Source: Spirosoma endbachense (GTDB taxonomy: Bacteria; Bacteroidota; Bacteroidia; Cytophagales; Spirosomataceae). From it: DNA of 64,000 bases. The first letter of the stretch is position 1. Each line of letters starts with the position of its first letter. The DNA is taken from positions 3,559,779-3,623,778 of the forward strand of contig NZ_CP045997.1 in the NCBI RefSeq assembly GCF_010233585.1, written 5' to 3'. Position numbers and translations under genes: made by a program. Shown piece by piece: positions 53,827 through 62,621 of this stretch. The notes beneath the pieces are model-generated. The model ran no database searches, was not told the origin of the DNA, and worked only from the letters and a program-made list of their open reading frames with translations.

Positions 53827-55062
53827 TCACGGATCAATAAGGCAAGAAATAGTTTTGAGTAGAAGTGCCTTGTCGGCCGAAGATTTCGCGAGCGCCAGGG
53901 CTTTTTCGTACTGTGTTAATGCTTTGTTATTATCGAGGTTGGTATACAGATTTCCCAGCAATGAATAATAAAAATAATTATCCGTGAGCTTTAGTTTTTC
54001 GGCTTCACGTATCGCTTCCTGTTTTCCGTTGGTCTTAGCCAGAGCAAATGTCCGGTTTAAGGCTGCAATAGGCGAGTATTCTAAAATGAGTAGGTGATTA
54101 TAGAGTTGCAATATATTTTCCCACTTTTCAGGGGTATCCTCTTTATGAGTATGCCAATAAGCAATGCCTGCTTCCAAATGATACGTTGATAGTTTTGTAC
54201 CGGTGGAAGCCTGGTTTAAATAATAGGTGCCCTGGTCAATCAGATCCTGATTCCAGAGGGTTTCGTCCTGATCCTGATACAGAATAATTTCACCCTGTTC
54301 ATTGGTTCGTGCTTCAAAGCGGGATGCATGAAAACACATCAAGGCAAACAACGCATTAACGACAGGCTTAGCCGTGGTTTCATTCTCGACCAGCAAATGC
54401 GTTAAACGCATGGCTTCTGCGCACAGATCTTTACGCAGGGGAATGTTTTGAGACGTTGAGTAATATCCTTCGGAGAACAATAAATACAAGGTTGTCAAAA
54501 CCGTTTCCAGTCGGTCATTTATTTCAGATAAAGTTGGTTGTTGAATCTTTATCTGACTTTCTTTCAGTTTTTCCTTCGCCCGGTTTACGCGTTTATAAAT
54601 GACTTCTTTCGTCGTTAAAAAGGCGTCGGCTATTTCCTGAATGCCAAATCCACAAAGCAAATTGAGTGCAAGGGCAATTTGTGACTCATTGGAAATACAA
54701 GGATTGCAAACCGTAAAGATCATAGCCAACTGGCTGTCGGCAATATTTTTAGTGGACAAGTCAAGATCAATCTCTTCACCCTGGGGTGCATTATAGTTCA
54801 GTTCGGCAGCAAGTTTCTGTTCAAAAAGTGTATTCCGTTTTAGGTAATTCCTGGTTTTATTTTTCGCCACGGTATAGAGCCAGCCTGTAGGATTTTCGGG
54901 CAATCCTTTCAGACTCCACGATTCAGTGGCCGAAAGAAATGTATCACTAACAATATCTTCAGCTTGCTCAATATGTTCAATACCAAATAAATAGCAAAGC
55001 ACGGATACCAGTTTTCGGTACTCTGTTCTAAATAGTTGGGGCAATAGTTCGTTCGCTTCCAT
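53827..55062 (-). CDS. ECF-type RNA polymerase sigma factor with C-terminal extension
   Basis: A 411-residue protein: sigma region 2 ('EHIEQAEDIVSDTFLSATESW'), region 4 ('LCGFGIQEIADAFLTTKEVIYKRVNRAKEKL', split by eye), and a long helical C-terminal domain with TPR-like helices ('LLGNLYTNLDNNKALTQYEKAL'). This plan is that of the ECF group that pairs with YCII/DGPF proteins. The YCII gene lies just upstream on the same strand. It controls an unknown regulon. Confidence 0.93.
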   Translation of the reverse strand: MEANELLPQLFRTEYRKLVSVLCYLFGIEHIEQAEDIVSDTFLSATESWSLKGLPENPTGWLYTVAKNKTRNYLKRNTLFEQKLAAELNYNAPQGEEIDLDLSTKNIADSQLAMIFTVCNPCISNESQIALALNLLCGFGIQEIADAFLTTKEVIYKRVNRAKEKLKESQIKIQQPTLSEINDRLETVLTTLYLLFSEGYYSTSQNIPLRKDLCAEAMRLTHLLVENETTAKPVVNALFALMCFHASRFEARTNEQGEIILYQDQDETLWNQDLIDQGTYYLNQASTGTKLSTYHLEAGIAYWHTHKEDTPEKWENILQLYNHLLILEYSPIAALNRTFALAKTNGKQEAIREAEKLKLTDNYFYYSLLGNLYTNLDNNKALTQYEKALALAKSSADKALLLKTISCLIDP

Positions 55063-55118
55063 ACCAACTGGACAACTGTCTGTTTACGAAAAGACAGTTG
55101 TCTGTTTAAGTCAATCCA

Positions 55119-55466
55119 TTATGCCGTTGGCATTGCCATTCGCACTTCTACAACGGCACCCCATTTTAAAACGGGGCAGCCTTTTGCAATTTCGACCGCT
55201 TCGTCATAATCCGATGCCCGAATCAAAAACAGTCCCCCAACCGATTCTTTAATTTCAGCATAAGGTCCATTTAGTACGGTACTGTTTTGTTTTATAACCC
55301 GGCCGCCCAGATCCCATCGTTGGGGTGGATTAACCAGTTTGTTTTGAGCCGCAATACCACCGATCCAATCCTGAAACGGTTTGATGGAAGCTTGCATCTG
55401 CTCTGGTGATGGCGTGGCGTCTTTACTGGTCAGATCTCTATGGATTACTAATAGGAATTCGTTCAT
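55119..55466 (-). CDS. YCII-related (DGPF-type) protein
   Basis: A 115-residue protein: 'MNEFLLVIHRDLTSKDATPSP', 'WDLGGRVIKQNSTVLNGPYAEIKES' (in part) and 'FLIRASDYDEAVEIAKGCPVL'. This is the YCII fold with the 'DGP/NGPYAE' motif. Such proteins are coded with ECF sigma factors of the type found 56 bases downstream and are thought to act as regulators or small enzymes. The pair is probably one operon. Confidence 0.92.
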   Translation of the reverse strand: MNEFLLVIHRDLTSKDATPSPEQMQASIKPFQDWIGGIAAQNKLVNPPQRWDLGGRVIKQNSTVLNGPYAEIKESVGGLFLIRASDYDEAVEIAKGCPVLKWGAVVEVRMAMPTA

Positions 55467-55760
55467 GTCGTGGTTTTTTAGCGATAGGAATTAATTAAAA
55501 AGTCTTGTCAAACAGGAAAGATATAAACCGGGCTAACATATAATTTACGATCGATTCGGCAAACGATACGTTCACCCGGTTTTATCAGTTTATGTCTTCA
55601 CCAAAGATTGGCTTAACCAGCCACCATCCCGGATTGTTCCGATGCGTGGGTTATCCTAAGTGATTGATCGTTTAGCGCTACACCAAAGAGAGTGCACATG
55701 TGTCGGTGATCAGCTAGCGGGTAGCCTGAGTTCCGCTCAAAATTCGGGCAATACCACCAA

Positions 55761-56213
55761 TCACCCAAATTGTCCGACTTGATAAGTACCCGGCGTATTG
55801 GGGAAGGCAAGGTTAATGCGGTTCCAGGAGTTGATGCTGGCAATAGCAAGCGTCAGATCGATCAGTTCTTCCTCAGAAAATTGTTCGTTGGCCTGACTGT
55901 ACACCTCATCAGGTACATGACACTGGTTTACGGCTTCTGCCCAGGCTAATGCCGCTCTTTCCCGGTCGGTGTAATAGGGCGTTTCTCGCCAGGCGCTTAA
56001 ACCATACAACCGTTGTTCGGTTTCGCCTTTGGCCCGTGCATCTTTGTAGTGCATATCGAGGCAGTAAGCACAACCATTCAGTTGCGATACCCGGAAATAG
56101 ACCAGTTCTCTAAGCGCGGGCTCAAGGGGTGATTTTTTCAAGTAAACACCCATACCATAAAGTGTTTTCAGGGCATTTTGCCCTTTTTCGTGGACGTTCA
56201 GTCGCTGTTCCAT
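55761..56213 (-). CDS. AhpD/CMD-family alkylhydroperoxidase-like protein
   Basis: A 150-residue protein with the redox CxxC in 'FRVSQLNGCAYCLDMHYKDA' and the following His, the active-site pattern of AhpD-like carboxymuconolactone decarboxylase-family proteins. 'ALAWAEAVNQ' and 'LTLAIASINSWNRINLAF' complete the fold. It probably removes peroxides or handles stress thiols. The 294-base gap before it (55467-55760) holds no gene that I can support. Confidence 0.92.
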   Translation of the reverse strand: MEQRLNVHEKGQNALKTLYGMGVYLKKSPLEPALRELVYFRVSQLNGCAYCLDMHYKDARAKGETEQRLYGLSAWRETPYYTDRERAALAWAEAVNQCHVPDEVYSQANEQFSEEELIDLTLAIASINSWNRINLAFPNTPGTYQVGQFG

Positions 56214-56332
56214 TTCGTTGAAAATTCAAATTGTAAAAACCAATGACAATCGAGTTTTCAGGATTGGACAAAGTAGCTAAACTTTTTTTCGGTGTGATTG
56301 ATAATTGGTTTAAGATGTACCTAACGATCTCA

Positions 56333-56361
56333 GGGCTTTCGCTTCGAGCCGTGCCACGGTT
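56333..56361. repeat. Single-arm copy related to the palindrome at 49326
   Basis: GGGCTTTCGCTTCGAGCC and on, to position 56361, matches the left arm of the 49326-49390 palindrome in about 23 of 28 bases but has no second arm here. This suggests a broken copy of a dispersed repeat. Confidence 0.45.
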
Positions 56362-56402
56362 ACTGATGATAGATAAGCGAAATCCCTCTATCTAAACGAA
56401 AC

Positions 56403-56441
56403 GTCTCCTGTTCATTAACTGTACGTTAATGAACAGGAGAC
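56403..56441. terminator. 17-base perfect hairpin after the AMP nucleosidase gene
   Basis: Arms 56403-56419 and 56425-56441 are perfect reverse complements with a TGTAC loop. In the minus direction it lies 37 bases after the stop at 56478, so it should end that gene. Confidence 0.7.
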
Positions 56442-56477
56442 TCAGCAAGGCTCCTTGTAGAGACATTGTAATTAGCC

Positions 56478-57248
56478 CTATTCAAATTTTAAGTGTTTCA
56501 CCGAATCCCCGGACGATTCGAGCTCAAGCAGGGCATCAATCCCAATTTCGAGGTGTTTGTTAACGAATTGTCCGGTTACACGTTTGTCACTTTCTTCTGT
56601 TTTAACCCCTTCTGGCACGAGCGGGTTGTCAGAAACCAGCAGTAACGCTCCGTGTGGGATGGAATTTACGAAACCAACGGTAAAAATAGTGGCCGTTTCC
56701 ATGTCGATAGCCATCGTCCGAATTTCGCGCAGGTAGTTTTTAAACTCCTCATCGTGTTCCCAAATACGCCGGTTGGTCGTATAAACCGTACCAGTCCAGT
56801 AATCCAGCTCGTATTTTTTTATGGTTGACGAAACCGCGCGCTGCAACCGGAACGACGGTAGTGCCGGAATTTCGGGTCGCATGTAGTCGTTGCTGGTTCC
56901 ATCACCCCGAATGGCTGCAATGGGCAGAATCAGATCGCCAATCTGCGTTTTTTTAAGACCACCGCATTTTCCTAAAAACAAAACGGCCTTCGGTTCAACC
57001 GCCGACAACAGGTCCATAACCGTTGCCGCCATGGGGCTACCCATCCCGAAATTAATGATCGTGATGTTATTGGCCGTTGCCGTCTGCATAGCTCGCCCCA
57101 TACCAAATATCTCTACGTTAAATTTCTGAGCAAACAGATCGACGTAATTGATAAAATTGGTCAGCAAAATATACTCACCGAATTGTTCGATTGGAGTGCC
57201 CGTATAACGTGGCAACCAGTTCTGGACTATTTCTTCTTTGGTCTTCAT
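56478..57248 (-). CDS. amn: AMP nucleosidase
   Basis: A 256-residue nucleoside phosphorylase-fold protein: 'NFGMGSPMAATVMDLLSAVEPK' (in part), 'FLGKCGGLKKTQIGDLILPIAAIRGDGTS' (in part), and 'AIDMETATIFTVG' with the acidic residue that binds ribose. This short form is the usual annotation of AMP nucleosidase in Bacteroidota. It splits AMP to adenine and ribose 5-phosphate in the cytoplasm. Confidence 0.9.
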   Translation of the reverse strand: MKTKEEIVQNWLPRYTGTPIEQFGEYILLTNFINYVDLFAQKFNVEIFGMGRAMQTATANNITIINFGMGSPMAATVMDLLSAVEPKAVLFLGKCGGLKKTQIGDLILPIAAIRGDGTSNDYMRPEIPALPSFRLQRAVSSTIKKYELDYWTGTVYTTNRRIWEHDEEFKNYLREIRTMAIDMETATIFTVGFVNSIPHGALLLVSDNPLVPEGVKTEESDKRVTGQFVNKHLEIGIDALLELESSGDSVKHLKFE

Positions 57249-57356
57249 CCTAGTAAACGTGAATGAGTGAAACCGGTGCGCCGGGCCGAAGCAAAAGCAA
57301 TGATAAAAAGAATAAATCTTTTACTCATTCACTCTTCCGCCTTTTATATTTGGAAC

Positions 57357-57800
57357 ATGGTTACGCTGAACCTGCCTGATTTTGATTGCAAAACTAAACA
57401 AGTCGACGGGAAACCGTATATTTTCGATTTGTTGCGCCGAAAGTATGTCCGGTTGTCGCCCGAAGAATGGGTACGGCAACATATCGTCAACCTGCTTCTT
57501 ACGCATTATAGCTACCCCAAAGCATTGATTCGTACCGAAGGTGGATTGACGCTGAACATGACCCAAAAACGCACCGATGTGGTGGCCTTCGATCGACAGG
57601 GGCAGCCCTTTCTGGTCGTTGAATGTAAAGCTCCCCATATTCCTCTGACCCAGGCCGTATTTGACCAGGTTGCCCGGTACAATCACGTTCACAATGCTCC
57701 TTATCTGGTTATTACGAATGGGCTAACGCATTACTGCTGCGGCATCGATTATACGACATCTGAAGTCCGGTTTCTGGATGATTTTCCGGCATTTGTATAA
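57357..57800 (+). CDS. HsdR N-terminal-type restriction nuclease domain protein
   Basis: I start at ATG 57357 ('MVTLNLPDFDCKTKQVDG'). The upstream frame from 57267 overlaps no family sequence, and TATATTTG at 57345-57352 looks like a -7 box, although it is too close to the ATG to be sure. The 147-residue product has the PD-(D/E)xK core: 'QKRTDVVAFDRQGQPFLVVECKAP' (in part, Asp, Glu and Lys present) and 'NHVHNAPYLVITNG'. It is a stand-alone relative of the type I restriction HsdR N-terminus, common in Bacteroidota. It is not part of a restriction system here. Its role is unknown. Confidence 0.88.
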   Translation: MVTLNLPDFDCKTKQVDGKPYIFDLLRRKYVRLSPEEWVRQHIVNLLLTHYSYPKALIRTEGGLTLNMTQKRTDVVAFDRQGQPFLVVECKAPHIPLTQAVFDQVARYNHVHNAPYLVITNGLTHYCCGIDYTTSEVRFLDDFPAFV

Positions 57801-57867
57801 ATTGCCGCACATCGCCCACTGGCTTTTTTGTAGGCTCCGCTACGATTCTGTTCCTGAATGCCACAAA

Positions 57868-57898
57868 AAATCCCCGACACTATGAGCATCGGGGATTT
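57868..57898. terminator. Bidirectional terminator
   Basis: Ten-base arms AAATCCCCGA / TCGGGGATTT with an 11-base loop, flanked by A-run and T-run, between convergent genes. Confidence 0.8.
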
Positions 57899-57981
57899 TC
57901 AGGATTAAACCGTTTCAGCTTATTTTACAAAGCTCTACTGAGGTTCAGTTTAAACAGGGTCGGTCTAATGCCGATCTGAAT

Positions 57982-58587
57982 TTATTTGGCAGCAACAACT
58001 TTGATTTCTACCGTGAAATCATCGTAGATAGCTTTATCACCAATATTTTCGAAGAACGATTTCGAACCATAACGAATGTCATATTTCGTGCGGTCGAGCG
58101 TTGCTTTACCACTGGCTTCAATACCATTGGCGGTTGTTTTAACCGTTGCCGGGAAGGTAACAGCGTTAGAAATGCCTTTGATGGTCATGTTACCCGTGAT
58201 GTCATATGCGTCACCACCTTTTGGCGTTACTTTCGTGATTTTGAACGTTGACGTCGGGTATTTCGCTGTGTTGAAGAAATCTTCAGACTTCATGTGCCCG
58301 ATGAATTTGGCATTGTAGCCAGCATCGGTCAGGTCGGTACAAACGATGCTGTTCATATCAAATGTGAACGTTCCGCCCGTCAGTTTACCACCATCTATTG
58401 CCAACGAACCATCCGTTAATTTAACCGTTCCAGAGTGTTCGCCTGTTACCTTCTTACCATTCCAGTTTAAACCACTTTTCTGTGTATCTACTTTAAATGT
58501 AGATACCTTTTTTGGGCCAACAAAAGCCGATGTTCCAGCCATTACTGCTACAGCTACCAGCCCTACTAAAAATTGACGCGTTTTCAT
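57982..58587 (-). CDS. YceI-family periplasmic lipid-binding protein
   Basis: From 58587, 201 residues with a signal peptide ('MKTRQFLVGLVAVAVMAG'). The open frame goes further up but has no leader there. The mature part is the YceI beta-barrel: 'TFKVDTQKSGLNWNGKKVTGEHSG' (in part), 'FDMNSIVCTDLTD', 'HMKSEDFFNTAKYPTSTFKI' and 'DDFTVEIKVVA'. Family members bind isoprenoid or fatty chains in the periplasm. The MarR gene lies 49 bases upstream on the same strand. Confidence 0.95.
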   Translation of the reverse strand: MKTRQFLVGLVAVAVMAGTSAFVGPKKVSTFKVDTQKSGLNWNGKKVTGEHSGTVKLTDGSLAIDGGKLTGGTFTFDMNSIVCTDLTDAGYNAKFIGHMKSEDFFNTAKYPTSTFKITKVTPKGGDAYDITGNMTIKGISNAVTFPATVKTTANGIEASGKATLDRTKYDIRYGSKSFFENIGDKAIYDDFTVEIKVVAAK

Positions 58588-58636
58588 TCTACTTGTTTTG
58601 TTTATTGGTTGTATATTAAATTGAAATTGATGCAAC

Positions 58637-59092
58637 TTATGCCCGCAATTTGTCGAGCAACTGGCTGAGATAGACAGCCTCTTCTTCTGTAAGCTTACTA
58701 CGATGGTTTTCGTCCAGATCAGCCTGGTGGATATCCAATCGTTTGAGCAATGACAGCCCTTTGTCTGTAATGACAACATCGACTGCCCGTCGGTCGCTCG
58801 GGCATTCGGTTCTTAACACGAACTTCTTAGCGACCAGTTTGTCTACCAACCGTGATGCGTTCGACATTTTGTCGAGCATCCGTTCGGTAATGTCACTTAC
58901 TTTCACCGGGTTAGGATACTGCCCGCGTAATATCCGCAGGACATTGTACTGTTGCAAGGTTAACCCGAATGGTTTTAACACGCGCATCTGAGCATCGGCT
59001 ACCCAGTTGCTGGTATACATCAGGTTGACCATTACCCGATGATATGGCGTCTTAAACGGCGTGGTTTGTTTGATGTCGGTTTCTATTGACAT
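58637..59092 (-). CDS. MarR-family transcription regulator
   Basis: From 59092, 151 residues. The winged helix is seen in 'LTLQQYNVLRILRGQYPNPV', 'VSDITERMLDKMSNASRLVDKL' (in part) and 'VLRTECPSDRRAVDVVITDKG', with the wing 'SDRRAV' typical of MarR. It probably controls itself and the YceI gene behind it. Its promoter has an inverted repeat between the two boxes. Confidence 0.93.
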   Translation of the reverse strand: MSIETDIKQTTPFKTPYHRVMVNLMYTSNWVADAQMRVLKPFGLTLQQYNVLRILRGQYPNPVKVSDITERMLDKMSNASRLVDKLVAKKFVLRTECPSDRRAVDVVITDKGLSLLKRLDIHQADLDENHRSKLTEEEAVYLSQLLDKLRA

Positions 59093-59096
59093 GGTG

Positions 59097-59128
59097 CAAA
59101 TATAATGCAACAACATTTAATGTATCAA
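59097..59128 (-). promoter_or_regulatory. Promoter and possible operator of the MarR gene
   Basis: On the minus strand TTG (59128-59126) is followed after 21 bases by TATATTTG (59104-59097), the Bacteroidota pattern, 5 bases before the ATG. The palindrome ACATTTAATGT (59113-59123) lies between the boxes, where MarR binding would block transcription. Confidence 0.55.
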
Positions 59129-59153
59129 CATTATATACAATTTTATTAGTTCC

Positions 59154-61112
59154 CTACCGGTAGGGAATAAGTTGAGGAGCTGATAAATCGAAGTCTCTGA
59201 AGCGTAAAACGGGTATTCCCTCGAAGGCAAATCGAAATGGATAGGCATTATTCGGGATATTTGGATAATAAGCTAATCTAATTTGAAAACTGTTGAATGT
59301 CAAGTTTTCGTTTCGTAATCGAAATCCGATACCATACCCCTGATAAATAGGTCCGCGAAGAAGAGATCGCTCCTGAAAGCTGACCAGCCCTAAGTTTGCG
59401 AATGAAATAAAGGCAACCCGAAACCCAACCAGATTCAGTTTCGAGAACAGAATGTTTTCATAATTAATCAACCAGCGATTTGTTCCGCGCAAGGCATCAT
59501 TGTTGATTCCTATTCCGTCGGTATTGATACCACTTCCGCTACTGCTATTCAGGGTAATGTATTCGTTATCAAATCGATCAATACCGACGGTGAACCGGCT
59601 GTTGAAAAAGTGGCGCATATTCCCCCACTTGGTAGTCATGAGCGGACTAAAATAATTTCCTTCCAACGAGAATACACCCTGTTCAATTCGTTGGTTACGG
59701 GTATAACCTCCTAGGCTGGCCAACGCATAGAGGTAGCCCGCCTTATTGAGGTATTTGCCCTGTGAGAAATTCAAACCGGCATACTTTCGTGGCCCTAGCT
59801 CTGCATTGTCGAATCCAACAACAACTGATATGGCCTCACCGACAGGAACGTCTTCCGTACGACCAAATCCATAAATCAGCACGTCACGAACGTATTTCCG
59901 CCGGGAGTATCCTATCGTAAAGAGCGTTGTGCGACTATCCTGGTAAAGCTGATTTGTATCGGCCGTAACCGTCGGCCGCTCAAAATATTCATAATTGGTA
60001 TTGCGAATGGCCAAAACCAGCCTCGATCGACCCTTCCCTTCGGCGTCATTCGGACTATAGAAAATTCGAAATGATCGGCCGATCCAGATATCAGAATAGT
60101 TATAACTCAGTGGCACCAGCAGCACACTGTCATTTCGGGCAACCAGCCGGTTGTTTACCCGTGTATGGTTCACTTCAATCGACCCGGCATATTTGGTATC
60201 CGGCGTCAGAAACGGGCGGTATAAACGAAACGCGATCTGTTTGAGATCACGTAAATAAATAAAATCAGCCTGAGCGGTAAGGAATGTTTTACCAATAAAC
60301 GGCACGGTGTATCGGCCCTGATATTCAATTTTCTGGCGTGGGTCGGCCCCGGAATACGCCACCTGAGCATGGAGCTGATGACCAAGTCCCCGGAAGTTAT
60401 TCTGTTCAAATCCCAGACTGAACTGGTTTAGCGACCCAACACCACCGGTAGGCAGAAGCGACCAAACATCCTGTGTGATTACGTATACATCCACAAATTG
60501 TCGGCTTCCCGGCCGCGGCAATACCAAAATACGGGCATCGTGGAAAATTGATGTTGTGCGCAACAGTCGCTCATTATCGCGCAATATGGTCGGATCTAAT
60601 GCATCACCTTCTTTAAACAGCAAATACGATCGGCGAATAATATTCTCGCGCGTGTTGGTGTGCAGTCGATTACCGGTTCGTTCTACCCAGTTACCGGGCT
60701 GTCGAAGCGTATCATAAACCGACTGGCCAAATACGCCTAACCGGCGAATGTAAATATCCCCAATGATCCGCCCTTCAAAGGGCTTAAATGGATTTACTTC
60801 GATCTGACTAACTTCCCCCGTTCTGGCCTGACTGTTATAAACATCCTGAAAAACCAGATCATACAGTTGGCGCGTCATCCGATGTTTATACATTTTCGCT
60901 TTCAGCCGATTGTAAAACATGCTGTCGCGCTGCATCAGGGCAGTGTCAATTATTGCCGGTGAGATCTTCGTCGCCAGTGAATCGTTCGTCTTTTTCGACA
61001 CATAGCGCGTCGAGTCATTCTGTCCATAAGCGCCTATTCCTAGTAATGCCACACACCATACCACCCAATGGCTTGGCATACGCAGTAACAGGTTCAGATA
61101 GGAGCGGTTCAC
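59154..61112 (-). CDS. BamA/TamA-like outer membrane barrel protein
   Basis: A 652-residue protein with a signal peptide (cleavage near 'AYGQ'). Residues about 105-225 form POTRA-like structure ('GRIIGDIYIRRLGVFGQSVYD' in part, 'DALDPTILRDNERLLRTTSIF', 'FVDVYVITQD'). The rest is a 16-strand-type barrel with alternating strands and a final 'FRDFDLSAPQLIPYR'. There is only one clear POTRA, unlike BamA with five, so this is a shorter Omp85-class protein of unknown passenger. It stands alone. Confidence 0.82.
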   Translation of the reverse strand: MNRSYLNLLLRMPSHWVVWCVALLGIGAYGQNDSTRYVSKKTNDSLATKISPAIIDTALMQRDSMFYNRLKAKMYKHRMTRQLYDLVFQDVYNSQARTGEVSQIEVNPFKPFEGRIIGDIYIRRLGVFGQSVYDTLRQPGNWVERTGNRLHTNTRENIIRRSYLLFKEGDALDPTILRDNERLLRTTSIFHDARILVLPRPGSRQFVDVYVITQDVWSLLPTGGVGSLNQFSLGFEQNNFRGLGHQLHAQVAYSGADPRQKIEYQGRYTVPFIGKTFLTAQADFIYLRDLKQIAFRLYRPFLTPDTKYAGSIEVNHTRVNNRLVARNDSVLLVPLSYNYSDIWIGRSFRIFYSPNDAEGKGRSRLVLAIRNTNYEYFERPTVTADTNQLYQDSRTTLFTIGYSRRKYVRDVLIYGFGRTEDVPVGEAISVVVGFDNAELGPRKYAGLNFSQGKYLNKAGYLYALASLGGYTRNQRIEQGVFSLEGNYFSPLMTTKWGNMRHFFNSRFTVGIDRFDNEYITLNSSSGSGINTDGIGINNDALRGTNRWLINYENILFSKLNLVGFRVAFISFANLGLVSFQERSLLRGPIYQGYGIGFRLRNENLTFNSFQIRLAYYPNIPNNAYPFRFAFEGIPVLRFRDFDLSAPQLIPYR

Positions 61113-61237
61113 TGTAACTTTTTTTTCTTAGAGTGTTAAAACTGCGATTCGTTTAGATAAGATGCGAATTATCTTCAATACGTTGTCGTTGCCGGTTTCG
61201 CTGCGTCAATACGCATTGTCTATAACGATTTGTTAGG

Positions 61238-61768
61238 CTATAACTGTTTCTGTAACCAAAAATCCCGCTGCCGTTCGGAGCCAAACTGGAAGTAATGAAA
61301 CCCGATGCGTTCGAAACCCATTTTTTGATAAAAGGCAAGGGCCCGTTCGTTTCGCTCCCAAACGCCGAGCCAAACAGCTATATACCCCGCCTGGCGAGCC
61401 CAGTTTAAACAATAGTCCATTAATAGCCGGCCCTGCCCCTGCCCTACCTGGGTTTGTACTAAATAAATACGCTGAATTTCAATCGCCTTCCCGATTTGCC
61501 GGAACTCCGAAGTCATTTGCCTCGGCGGCTTCGTTCGCCGAAGTTTTGCGTACCCAATAGGTGTTTTATCGGCGAGTTCGACAATGAAGAATATTGAATT
61601 GGGATCGGCAAGTTCATCGTCAAGAATAGCTGGTGATATAGACGATTGTATATATTCCTCCACGAGTTCAGCGGTGTTGTAGGGCGGGCCAAATGCTTCA
61701 CGCATGGTTGTAGAAGCAAGCTCAGAAAGCAGTGTTGCATCGGCAAGAGTAGCGGTTCGGATCGGCAA
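61238..61768 (-). CDS. GNAT-family N-acetyltransferase
   Basis: A 176-residue acetyltransferase: 'IYLVQTQVGQGQGRLLMDYCL' (acetyl-CoA loop, Q/R-x-x-G-x-G/A form) and 'LGVWERNERALAFYQKMGF'. It transfers an acetyl group to a small amine or protein; the substrate cannot be told. It diverges from the Maf gene, 94 bases apart. Confidence 0.92.
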   Translation of the reverse strand: MPIRTATLADATLLSELASTTMREAFGPPYNTAELVEEYIQSSISPAILDDELADPNSIFFIVELADKTPIGYAKLRRTKPPRQMTSEFRQIGKAIEIQRIYLVQTQVGQGQGRLLMDYCLNWARQAGYIAVWLGVWERNERALAFYQKMGFERIGFHYFQFGSERQRDFWLQKQL

Positions 61769-61862
61769 GTGACGTGATATTTATAGGATACAACATGCGA
61801 TTTACGAATATAGCCCGAAATTTACCCGCAAATCGTACACTCATATCGGATAAAATCAGTAC

Positions 61863-62456
61863 ATGCTAACCTTACGCTTCCCACTCGTGCTGGCATCGGG
61901 GTCACCTCGCCGAAAACAGCTCATGAGCGATGCTGGCTTCCAGTTCACCATTGAAACACGGCCCACCGAGGAGACTTTTCCCGAGACAATGCCTGCCGAT
62001 GAGGTCGCTGAATACCTGGCCCGACAAAAAGCTGACCAGTTTATGGCCGATGCCGGAAATCGGATCATTCTGTGCGCCGATACAGTCGTGATTCTGGATA
62101 ACCAGATTCTGAATAAGCCACAGGACGAAGAACATGCCCGCCAGATGCTTCGGGCCTTATCGGGACAAACACACCGAGTGCGAACGGGCGTCGCTATTCT
62201 GGCCCCATCAAACGATACGACAGAACCAAACATCCACTCATTTACGGACGAAACGACGGTTCGGTTTGTGTCACTCAGCGATGAAGAAATTTCCTATTAC
62301 ATTCGAGTGTGCGCTCCATTCGATAAGGCAGGGTCGTATGGAGCCCAGGATTTCATCGGGTTAGTTGGCATTGAACGACTGGAAGGTTCATTTTATACCG
62401 TAATGGGTCTGCCAACCCACCGGGTTTATCAGGCGTTGAAACCGTATAGCCATTGA
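61863..62456 (+). CDS. maf: Maf-family nucleotide pyrophosphatase
   Basis: A 197-residue protein with 'LASGSPRRKQLMSDAGF' at the start, 'ILCADTVVI', 'KPQDEEHARQMLRALSG' and 'GSYGAQDFIGLVGIERLEGSF' (in part), all typical of Maf. These enzymes hydrolyse non-canonical or dTTP/UTP nucleotides and are linked with septum control. The gap after it (62457-62621) shows no feature. Confidence 0.95.
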   Translation: MLTLRFPLVLASGSPRRKQLMSDAGFQFTIETRPTEETFPETMPADEVAEYLARQKADQFMADAGNRIILCADTVVILDNQILNKPQDEEHARQMLRALSGQTHRVRTGVAILAPSNDTTEPNIHSFTDETTVRFVSLSDEEISYYIRVCAPFDKAGSYGAQDFIGLVGIERLEGSFYTVMGLPTHRVYQALKPYSH

Positions 62457-62621
62457 TGCCTTGTCGTAATCCCTGTCACAAATAACTACAAATAATTCAA
62501 TTTCAGGCAGTCCTTGTGCAAATCAATTGACATTCTAACTAAATTTATCCAAGTTTCATGTTCTTTGCCAAACTCATCACCTGTCGTACTTGTTCTGTTT
62601 AAAAATGCTTAACCTATACCA

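Noticed and set aside
55613..55849. A 78-residue minus-strand frame before the AhpD-like gene
   Set aside because: It overlaps the 3' end of the AhpD-like gene in another frame and shows no family pattern or start context.
57345..57352. TATATTTG as promoter of the HsdR N-terminal-type gene
   Set aside because: It is only 5 bases before the ATG and has no TTG at the right distance; kept as a remark, not a feature.
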